From assembly GCA_003170655.1 (NCBI GenBank), contig PMYY01000226.1:9433-18062 (forward strand): a stretch of DNA of 8,630 nt, read 5' to 3'. Made by a program: the position numbers and the translations under genes. This document shows positions 1-5,123 of the stretch, piece after piece (the first letter of the stretch is position 1; each line of letters opens with the position of its first letter). A model generated the notes under the pieces. The model was not told the DNA's origin. It saw only the letters and a program-made list of their open reading frames with translations, and ran no database searches. The DNA comes from Nitrospiraceae bacterium. Its GTDB lineage: Bacteria; Nitrospirota; Thermodesulfovibrionia; Thermodesulfovibrionales; Dissulfurispiraceae.

Positions 1-1
1 G

Positions 2-466
2 AAAGGCCTTGCCATAGGTGTCCGGGTGGCCGACTGCGTGCCCATTCTTTTGTACGATGTGCGGAAAAAGGTTGCAGGAGCCGTGCATGCGGGATGGCGG
101 GGCACAGTCGATGGAATTATAAGGAAGACTTTAGTGATGTTCCGGCAACAATATAATTCAGCGCCGGAGGATGTCATTGTTGCTGTTGGCCCGAGTATAC
201 AGGGAAGTTGCTATGTCGTAGGTCATGAGGTTGCCGATGCGGTTACCAAGACAACCGGTGAAGGGGAGTATGTTTCGATACGGGGTGAGAACCTGTATGT
301 CGATCTGCCTTCCGCTAACAGGCTCCAGGCACTCAATGAGGGGATCCGCCCGGAAAATATATGGGTGTCAAATGAATGCACACACTGCCTTCCCGACAAG
401 TTCCATTCTTACCGGTTCGCCAAAGGGGTTGCAGGACGGCAATGTGGGATTATCGCGGTGGTATGA
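2..466 (+). CDS. pgeF: Peptidoglycan editing factor PgeF / laccase-domain (YfiH) protein, 5'-truncated by the window edge
   Basis: This is the C-terminal part (about 154 codons) of a YfiH/PgeF-family protein; the reading frame is open from base 2, so the start lies outside the window. Members of this family act in the cytoplasm, bind a metal through two His and one Cys, and have been linked to quality control of peptidoglycan precursors and to purine nucleoside phosphorylase/deaminase activity. Visible family marks are ADC-VPILLYD (metal Cys), HAGWRG (metal His 17 residues after that Cys, the spacing I recall for E. coli YfiH Cys107/His124), AVGPSI, and the C-terminal CTHC...FHSYR block followed by GRQCGII. 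The first metal His expected upstream is outside the window. The gene ends 9 bp before the convergent stop codon of the DUF1874 gene, with no evident terminator between them. The family assignment is firm; the physiological role is known only from relatives. Confidence 0.92.
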   Translation, partial: KGLAIGVRVADCVPILLYDVRKKVAGAVHAGWRGTVDGIIRKTLVMFRQQYNSAPEDVIVAVGPSIQGSCYVVGHEVADAVTKTTGEGEYVSIRGENLYVDLPSANRLQALNEGIRPENIWVSNECTHCLPDKFHSYRFAKGVAGRQCGIIAVV

Positions 467-475
467 AATCAAGTA

Positions 476-790
476 TCAACCGACTCTTTCGAGCAGTCCG
501 AGTTCGCAAGGAAGCTTGTAGAGTTCCTCTTCAGAGTATATGTGACCCTCGCTGGGCCGGTCCAGCAGCCACAGGACAACTGCCTTGTCACCGGGCAGCA
601 TGTGAACGGGCATGCGATTAAAGGTAATTTCGGTCCCTATGATGCCGGTCATTAACCTGGCTGTACCCTCATGACCGACAGCCGACACAAAACCGCCTGC
701 CAGTAGTGTCTTTGCCTCTTCTGGTAATATCCTTCTGAAGCTGTAACTCCCAAAACTCGTAATGACAGGTGCGTTTAATACGTAGATCAC
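476..790 (-). CDS. DUF1874 / AcrIII-1-like (Crn2) cyclic tetra-adenylate ring nuclease
   Basis: A 104-residue protein of the DUF1874 family (STIV B116, YddF). A branch of this family, AcrIII-1 in archaeal viruses and Crn2 in bacteria, cleaves cyclic tetra-adenylate, the second messenger that type III CRISPR complexes make to switch on nucleases. With the GTG start used here, His40 lies in the VSAVGHEGTA motif, Arg59 in FNRM, and Arg78 and Glu81 in DRPSEG. The 38-residue His-Arg and 3-residue Arg-Glu spacings equal those of SIRV1 gp29 His47/Arg85/Glu88 as I remember them, so the active site looks complete. An ATG 12 codons upstream (826) is in frame, but the GTG at 790 matches the family N-terminus and has a good ribosome binding site. 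It follows the broken ATP-cone nuclease gene by 10 bp in the same direction and is surely co-transcribed with it. No CRISPR locus or Cas10 is visible in the window. Family membership is firm; ring nuclease activity is inferred. Confidence 0.88.
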   Translation of the reverse strand: MIYVLNAPVITSFGSYSFRRILPEEAKTLLAGGFVSAVGHEGTARLMTGIIGTEITFNRMPVHMLPGDKAVVLWLLDRPSEGHIYSEEELYKLPCELGLLERVG

Positions 791-793
791 TGT

Positions 794-800
794 CTTTCCT
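794..800 (-). promoter_or_regulatory. Ribosome binding site that fixes the GTG start of the DUF1874 gene
   Basis: Read on the minus strand, AGGAAAG follows directly on the TAA stop of the nuclease pseudogene and precedes the GTG at 790 by 3 nt (about 7 nt counted from the AGGA core). It favours the GTG over the in-frame ATG at 826, which would lie inside the upstream coding region. Confidence 0.55.
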
Positions 801-1663
801 TTAAGGATTCGGGCTGACGATTGCATTGCGATTGGTAAGTTCGTCTGCTTCCCTCTTGATAATGACAGCGGTCTGCCTGTCCAGGCCGCTAATTCCAAGG
901 AATAACGTCTCGTCTATTGCCGCAATTTCATCGGCCAGAATGATATCCCGCGAGGTGAGGGCCTGGACTGCATTTTTTGTCGCTGCCGGCAAAATCGTAA
1001 CTGGGTAGAGGCGTTTTTCTTCGATCATCTTTTCGAGACCCTCTCTTCCTGGATATCTCCAGCTCACGACTTTGAGGCCCACGCATTCGGCATACTTGAT
1101 GGCGTCGGTGCTGCAGCGCGTGTTGGTAACGAGCCATCCTTCGTGGACGTGTGAATTTTATGCTCAGAAATTTCAAAGGCCCGGCGAAGGTCATTGAAAC
1201 GCGAATGGACATATAGAGTGATCTTGACGTCGGCCGGCTTTTCACCGTTTGCATGGTACTTGCATTCTATGACGCACCGCCGGTCGTCTTTGCTAGCGAG
1301 GACATCAACCTCATGTGTGACGCAGTACCCATTGATGATCCTGTTTACCTCAACACCATAACCCTACGATTTGAGTATTCGGGCGACATACTTTTCGAAG
1401 GGATATCCCGTGGGTCCGAGGGCATAAATAGCCTTCTTGAGGGAATAGCGCATACCCGTGGCGTAGCTATACTGCCTGAGCAGTTTCTTAGCCATCCTGA
1501 AGATATGCCGGGTATTCATAGAATGGGTCACTTGAACGGATACCTTGTCTGCGATGTCCCGTGCTATGTCTTCCGGTGCTCCGGACCTCATGAGAGAATC
1601 GATGAGCTTGCCGATGTCGAATTCTTCCATCCTGCCTGAAGCTTTGGTGACCGGAATAGCCAT
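801..1663 (-). pseudogene. ATP-cone domain / PD-(D/E)xK restriction-endonuclease-like protein, broken by TAG and a frameshift
   Basis: Reading the minus strand through two lesions gives one protein of about 287 residues, the usual size for the stand-alone ATP-cone plus Mrr-like nuclease family. Residues about 4-95 form the ATP-cone (VTKASGRMEEFD..., then GPTGYPFEKYVARILKS). The nuclease fold follows, with Asp120 in HEVDV and Glu133-x-Lys135 in IECKYH as the PD-(D/E)xK residues, then an ITLYVHSRF segment, LVTNTRCS, DAIKYAECVGLKVVSW and a helical tail. Lesion one is an in-frame TAG at 1364-1366 (codon 100), where relatives typically have a tyrosine (KSYG). Lesion two is a shift near 1130-1135, where adding one base (or a lost GGCT copy) restores the frame. 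The start is uncertain: ATG 1663 fits the domain, but ATGs at 1690 and 1699 are in frame and the last has AAGGGA about 10 nt upstream. It is the first gene of the operon with DUF1874 and is divergent from ppnP. Confidence 0.85.
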
Positions 1664-1765
1664 CAACGATTTTACACTATTTCGTGTCATGATTGGCATC
1701 TTGAAAAGATCCCTTTGCATCTGATAGAGTTTTGCATTAATCAATAATCCATGGAGGTTTGAAAT

Positions 1766-2092
1766 ATGTCCGAATTCAAGGGAGTGACCGTAGTCAAGAA
1801 GGCGAATGTGTTTTTCGGAGGAGGTGTTACAAGTAGAACCGTTTTGTTTGAGGACGGCACGAAGAAAACGCTTGGTATCATGCAACCCGGAGAGTATGAA
1901 TTCACCACAAAAGATGCTGAGATCATGGAAATATTAGCAGGCGATTTAGATGTACTGCTGCCGGGGGCTGACGATTGGAAGCCGTTTAAGGGCGGCGATG
2001 CGTTCAATGTCCTGGCGAATTCTAGCTTTAAGCTTAAAGTGAAGACACTGTCGGATTATTGCTGTTCGTTTTTGACTGCTCCCCAGGGTTAA
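1766..2092 (+). CDS. ppnP: Pyrimidine/purine nucleoside phosphorylase PpnP (DUF1255, cupin fold)
   Basis: A 108-residue protein that aligns by eye over its length with E. coli PpnP (YaiE). The family phosphorolyses a broad range of nucleosides to the free base and ribose 1-phosphate and adopts a small cupin fold. Matching blocks are NVFFGGGVTSRTV, KTLGIMQPGEYEF, the central LAGDLDVLLPGADDW (E. coli ISGALNVLLPDATDW), FNVLANSSFKLKV, and a YCCSFL end. The length is slightly above the E. coli protein (94 residues) because of a longer N-terminus. The start is supported by GGAGG at 1753-1757, 8 nt before the ATG. The gene stands alone: it is divergent from the broken nuclease operon (about 100 bp between starts) and is followed by 1.2 kb without an intact gene. 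Nothing suggests damage or transfer. Confidence 0.93.
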   Translation: MSEFKGVTVVKKANVFFGGGVTSRTVLFEDGTKKTLGIMQPGEYEFTTKDAEIMEILAGDLDVLLPGADDWKPFKGGDAFNVLANSSFKLKVKTLSDYCCSFLTAPQG

Positions 2093-2151
2093 AACACGGG
2101 GATTCGAGAGGATAACGAAATAAATCCCGCATACAAAGCATTATAAACCTA

Positions 2152-2227
2152 CGCCTTGTTATCCCCAGGAATAAATTCCGGGGCTTTACGGCGCTATTTG
2201 GTAAAGTAGAAATAGCCTTACAAGGCG
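2152..2227 (-). mobile_element. Folded 76-bp unit resembling the right end of an IS200/IS605 (TnpB-type) element, probably a relic
   Basis: An outer 8-bp perfect stem (CGCCTTGT 2152-2159 with ACAAGGCG 2220-2227) encloses two hairpins. The first is CCCC-A-GGAAT / ATTCCGGGG (2163-2183, one bulged A). The second is GCTATTT 2193-2199 with AAATAGC 2210-2216. Read on the minus strand, the first hairpin and its flanks (TAAAGCCCC...GGGGATAACAA) look like the subterminal hairpins found at right ends of TnpB-carrying IS200/IS605 elements. No tnpA or tnpB coding is recognisable next to it, so this would be a solo end or remnant. The pairing is directly visible; the IS assignment rests on resemblance remembered, not on a search. 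Confidence 0.4.
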
Positions 2228-2717
2228 GTCAACGACAACGCACCGGTGGACAACATGATAGCTTCGATCTTCGAGGCGCTTTGGAGATAATGGGAGATCG
2301 TGAGATGCGGAATGGAAGAACAACTCCCACTTTCCCCTCCTAATCCGAGATGGGGGTAATTAGCAGCGACAGAACGCTCCCGATCAGCATGACACCGGCT
2401 AAGGAATAGTAGGGTGATGCACAACCTGCCTGACATTGCAAGTTACAAACATTCACCGCCGCCCACGACAACCCATCTATGTACCCGATCATAATCCACC
2501 CCCCGATTTCAAATAGTGGCTGTAAGATTCTTTTTATGTTATTTTAGCAATTAGTGTGCCGTGGTCGACGATGCCATATTTATTTGTGTGGGCTCCGCTC
2601 CGCATCCTGGCGTGGGAGGGATGTTTAGTGCAGCAGGCGTGCGGAAATGTAGGGCCGATATGCAGCAGGATTGCAATGAAGAAATGCCAAGGCGTTACTA
2701 CAATAATGTATAAATAT
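2228..2717. other. About 490 bp with no recognisable gene
   Basis: No reading frame here resembles a known family on either strand. The short open frames (72 aa on the minus strand ending at 2218; 87 aa on the plus strand from 2556) have biased, low-plausibility composition, and the second runs antisense through the toxin relic. If 2152-2227 is an IS200/IS605 right end, the adjoining minus-strand sequence could be the remains of its omega-RNA or tnpB region, but no zinc-finger or RuvC-like motif is visible. Confidence 0.4.
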
Positions 2718-2996
2718 CTACAAAAAAGGACTTATAAGATCGAGTTGTTTGTACGCTTCACCCCTGGACAAAATAGTATCACGGCAACCATACGGGTTGC
2801 CGTGATACTTCGTATATGACCCGCCAATCGTCGACACGACAACGAAACCGTCCCTTCAGTTGGCCGGTCAATTGTTTGATATTTCCTCCGTTTAATGGAT
2901 TATCGACTCAAATGAGTCGAAGCATTTTTAGAATCTGCGGTGCATATCTGCGCTGGACGCATTGAAGATTTTAGCTGCGGAGAGCGACCGTATCAC
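2718..2996 (-). pseudogene. RelE/ParE-family toxin, degenerate
   Basis: The span holds 93 codon-equivalents, the normal size of a RelE/ParE toxin. The GTG start at 2996 overlaps the TGA stop of the antitoxin (GTGA), typical coupling in such pairs. The first frame reads ...SADMHRR then shifts near 2931-2934. The second frame gives LKMLRLI, a TGA at 2908-2910, then DNPLNGGNIKQLTGQLKG followed by RFRCRVDDWRVIYEV, the signature core of the family. After about 2795 the frame is lost again: a VAVIL piece appears in one frame and a C-terminal RGEAYK in another, ending at TAG 2720-2718. RelE/ParE toxins are mRNA interferases or gyrase poisons; with at least three lesions this copy cannot make a toxin. 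Recognition rests on the well-conserved core and on the adjacent antitoxin-like gene. Confidence 0.75.
2775..2809 (-). terminator. Perfect 15-bp hairpin with a 5-nt loop inside the toxin relic; possible minus-strand terminator
   Basis: AGTATCACGGCAACC (2775-2789) and its exact reverse complement (2795-2809) are separated by five bases. Read on the minus strand the hairpin is followed by ATTTTG, a short T run, so transcripts of the toxin-antitoxin relic might end here. On the plus strand no T run follows. It overlaps former coding sequence (from YEV onward), so it may be a product of local inverted copying rather than an evolved terminator. Confidence 0.4.
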
Positions 2997-3227
2997 TTCC
3001 CAGCGTCCTTTAGTTTCTTCCACTTGACTGTTTCGCCCCTCTCGATTTTCGAGGCGCCTTTGCTGATCTCATGCATCCAGTCAGGGCGGGAGAGAATTTG
3101 CAGAGTTTTCTTATGACGCTCGATGTAATCATCCACCAGCTCGCCGAGGATATTCTTAATGTCTCGTTTTTCTACGGTTGCGATTATCTTAAGGATTTTT
3201 TGAGTCTAATTTCGCAGTGGCAACCAT
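2993..3227 (-). pseudogene. Antitoxin-like gene (CopG/RHH-type) upstream of the RelE-like toxin, frameshifted at an A6 run
   Basis: From the ATG at 3227 the frame reads MVATAKLDSK and stops at TAA 3189-3191. Removing one A from the run of six at 3196-3201 gives a continuous 77-residue protein. A short beta-like N-terminus (TAKLDSK) precedes a helical DNA-binding-like part (KIIATVEKRDIKNILGELVDDYIE), a LSRPDWMHEI segment and a basic C-terminus rich in Lys that would contact the toxin. The size and layout, the overlap of its TGA with the toxin GTG, and a strong GGAGG upstream all point to a type II antitoxin. Which antitoxin family it belongs to is uncertain. The single change in a homopolymer could be a recent mutation or a sequencing/assembly error. 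The gene lies 72 bp downstream of the kinase stop on the same strand but probably had its own promoter. Confidence 0.72.
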
Positions 3228-3235
3228 GGCCGCGA

Positions 3236-3240
3236 CCTCC
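3236..3240 (-). promoter_or_regulatory. Shine-Dalgarno sequence of the antitoxin
   Basis: GGAGG on the minus strand, 8 nt before the ATG at 3227. Its presence supports the reading of 2993-3227 as a once-functional gene even though the frame is broken after ten codons. Confidence 0.6.
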
Positions 3241-3262
3241 AGCTATCCGCATCTATATACAA

Positions 3263-3273
3263 GTATGCCATAC
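3263..3273. promoter_or_regulatory. Palindrome upstream of the antitoxin, possible autoregulatory operator
   Basis: GTATG-C-CATAC is a perfect 5+1+5 palindrome about 36 bp upstream of the antitoxin start, followed on the minus strand by an AT-rich TATATAG. Type II antitoxins usually repress their own promoter by binding such palindromes. Short palindromes also arise by chance, so this is a weak call. Confidence 0.3.
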
Positions 3274-3299
3274 CACTAAAGCACTGATCTGAAATCGAT

Positions 3300-4895
3300 C
3301 TACTTAATCGCAGGCAGGTAGATATGAAAAGTGGTTCCTTGTCCCACTTCGGAGGAGATTGTAATTACCCCGTCATGGTTGGCGATTGTGGAATAGGCTA
3401 TGGCGAGGAGGAGCCCTGTTTTCAAAGGGGCACCGATGTCATTTATTGCGAAGAAAGGATCGAATATCCTTGGTGCAGCGCCGAGAGGAACGCCTGCTCC
3501 GGTGTCTGTGATAGATAGCTTGATGTAATCTCCGGCCTCGACCATCAGGTTGTCTCTGTCACGGACTAAAGTGTTGGCCACGCTTACGGTTAAAAGGCCG
3601 TTGCCAGCCATCGCCTCTTTTGCATTAAGCATTATGTTCCTTATGGCTTCCGACAACTGGGATTCATCACCTTCAATCGACCAGAGGTTGTCCGGGACCA
3701 CAAGCTTGAGTTTTAACCCGTCGCCATTGATGGTAGGCGCCGCCTTCTTCCTGATCAGCTCTCCGATGGACAGCTGTTTCTTTATCGGCGTCCCGCGTTT
3801 TGCAAAGCTGATTAGCTGCTGCGTCAATTCGGCTGAATGAAGCGAAGCCTCTTCAGCATCGGCCAGCAGGCCGTTCAGCTTGTCGTCCTTTATAACGACT
3901 TTTCTTGCTAGTGATATGTTGCCCAGAATAGTGGTAATCAGATTGTTGAAGTCGTGTGCAATGCCTCCTGCGAGGATTCCTACGGCCTCGAGTTCCCGGA
4001 CCTTCATCAGCTCTTCCATTAATTTCCGGCGCCTGCTGATGTCGTGGTTGCTTGCCCTGCGGCCAAGCCATTTGCCATTTTCTCCGAATACCGGCTGGCA
4101 GCTGTGGCTGATCCAACGCTCCTCGCCGCCTTTCGTCAGGATTCGGAAATCGAAATTATGGGTCTCACAGTTGTCCTCCAGCGCATCGTTGTAATGAGCG
4201 GCGACCATGGCCTGATCCGACGGGTGTGTGATCATCGTGACAAGGTCGGGGTTTGCGAGGAATTCTTCGGGCCGGTAACCGGTCATTCTTTCACTGGATG
4301 GAGATACATACAGGTATTGTCCATTCGGGCCGAGCCATTCTTCCCAGTCGTAGGTAAAGTCTGCAACTATGCGGTATTTCTCTTCGCTTTTCAGAAGAGC
4401 TTCCCGGGCTTGCCTTCTTTCAGTAAAATCCTGGATGAGCCCGTCATAAGCAATGAGTTTTCCTTCAGAGTCGTACTGGCAAACCGGCGTATTCCTTACC
4501 CACCGCAGCGCCCCGTCCTTTCTGACTATCCGGTGTTCGAACGGCGCAGTGTCAGTCCCTGAAAGGACACCAGCAACATGCCTCAGCACAAGCGGCCTGT
4601 CCTCTTCGAATACCATGTTGATCCAGAGGAAATTGTCTGATGAAAACTCATCCGGAGAGTAGCCCGTTATCGACAAGCAGCCCCGGCCGTGTACAGTTTC
4701 AACAGGATTCCCTTCTACCATATGGACGCTGAAAATATAATCCGAAACAACCTCTGTGATACGGCGGTACTGCTCAGTTACAACGCGCAGGAGGTCTTCG
4801 GTCTGCCTGCTTTTTTGTTCCAGGTCTGCAACGACCACGCGTAAGTAGGCCATCTCGTATGATATTTCGTCTGTTGTTTTTTCAGAGTCGCTCAT
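3300..4895 (-). CDS. Soluble PAS-PAS sensor histidine kinase with degenerate G2 box
   Basis: A 531-residue kinase with no transmembrane segment, so it should sense a cytoplasmic or diffusible signal. Order: coiled-coil-like N-terminus (about 15-50), PAS 1 with PAC (about 45-160, RIVRKDGALRWVRNTP, ending DFTERR), PAS 2 with PAC (about 172-290, FRILTKGGEERWISH, ending DISRRR), an H-box with the phospho-acceptor His314 (AGGIAHDFNNLITTILGN), then the HATPase domain with N-box Asn424 (NIMLNAKEAM), G1 DTGAG (464-468) and F-box IFDPFF (477-482). The G2 region reads KTGLLLAIAYS where related kinases have GTGLGLA; two glycines of the ATP lid are replaced, and the usual TTK after the F-box is AIN. There is no receiver domain and no response regulator nearby, so the partner is encoded elsewhere. 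The start is supported by GGAGGGT (4904-4910). It is divergent from the CBS gene. Whether it still phosphorylates is uncertain. Confidence 0.93.
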   Translation of the reverse strand: MSDSEKTTDEISYEMAYLRVVVADLEQKSRQTEDLLRVVTEQYRRITEVVSDYIFSVHMVEGNPVETVHGRGCLSITGYSPDEFSSDNFLWINMVFEEDRPLVLRHVAGVLSGTDTAPFEHRIVRKDGALRWVRNTPVCQYDSEGKLIAYDGLIQDFTERRQAREALLKSEEKYRIVADFTYDWEEWLGPNGQYLYVSPSSERMTGYRPEEFLANPDLVTMITHPSDQAMVAAHYNDALEDNCETHNFDFRILTKGGEERWISHSCQPVFGENGKWLGRRASNHDISRRRKLMEELMKVRELEAVGILAGGIAHDFNNLITTILGNISLARKVVIKDDKLNGLLADAEEASLHSAELTQQLISFAKRGTPIKKQLSIGELIRKKAAPTINGDGLKLKLVVPDNLWSIEGDESQLSEAIRNIMLNAKEAMAGNGLLTVSVANTLVRDRDNLMVEAGDYIKLSITDTGAGVPLGAAPRIFDPFFAINDIGAPLKTGLLLAIAYSTIANHDGVITISSEVGQGTTFHIYLPAIK

Positions 4896-5022
4896 GTTGA
4901 CTCACCCTCCGGAAGGCGCAACCGGCGCACACTCCGCATTATGCAAATCCGTTTGTTCTTAATTATAACAGACAACTCTGCATCATGGAAAAAACTGCTC
5001 CCTCACCTGTATTTTAAGGTCC

Positions 5023-5063
5023 ACGGCACAATTGATTTTGATGATATTGTGCCGTATTATAAT
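5023..5063 (+). promoter_or_regulatory. Putative promoter of the CBS-tsaE-nadK cluster with a 10-bp inverted repeat
   Basis: ACGGCACAAT (5023-5032) and its exact reverse complement ATTGTGCCGT (5046-5055) are 13 bp apart, two helical turns centre to centre, as for a dimeric repressor or activator site. A TATAAT hexamer (5058-5063) follows immediately, about 60 bp before the CBS start. No good -35 is seen (TTTTGA at 5036-5041 lies 16 bp upstream), and it would lie between the arms, as in an operator-covered promoter. The repeat is certain; its function is inferred. Confidence 0.45.
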
Positions 5064-5112
5064 GTAATATTAAAGCGGTCGGGGATAGGCCCTCACAGCA
5101 GAGACCGATCAG

Positions 5113-5118
5113 AAGGAG
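5113..5118 (+). promoter_or_regulatory. Ribosome binding site that fixes the CBS protein start
   Basis: AAGGAG, 5 nt before the ATG at 5124. The open frame extends upstream to 4941, but that extension has no ribosome binding site, carries the promoter-like inverted repeat, and has no counterpart in CBS-pair proteins. Confidence 0.6.
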
Positions 5119-5123
5119 ACGCA

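Noticed and set aside
928..1254. Minus-strand open frame of 108 codons starting MQTVKSRPTSRS
   Set aside because: Out of frame with the nuclease reading (KYHANGEKPADVKITLYVHSRF), which is the homologous one.
1364..1366. TAG read as pyrrolysine or selenocysteine-like recoding
   Set aside because: No pyl genes or recoding element are visible, and a second, independent frameshift downstream makes a pseudogene the simpler explanation.
1253..1639. Plus-strand open frame of 128 codons
   Set aside because: It is the antisense of the ATP-cone nuclease pseudogene, whose minus-strand reading is clearly homologous to a known family on both sides of the lesions.
2218..2436. Minus-strand open frame of 72 codons
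   Set aside because: Low-plausibility composition (Ser/Leu/Cys rich), no ribosome binding site, and it runs into the folded IS-end-like unit.
2556..2819. Plus-strand open frame of 87 codons
   Set aside because: No family resemblance, no ribosome binding site, and its 3' half is antisense to the conserved core of the RelE-like relic.
2903..2920. TCGACTCAAATGAGTCGA palindrome as a terminator or operator
   Set aside because: It lies in the toxin relic, has a 2-nt loop, and can be read as ordinary coding sequence around the TGA lesion; nothing independent supports a regulatory role.
4044..4562. Plus-strand open frame of 172 codons
   Set aside because: Entirely antisense to the PAS domains of the histidine kinase; composition is Arg/Ser/Pro-rich and no family is recognisable.
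4941..5123. N-terminal extension of the CBS protein
   Set aside because: No ribosome binding site, not part of CBS-pair proteins, and it overlaps the inverted repeat and TATAAT; the start at 5124 has AAGGAG at proper distance.
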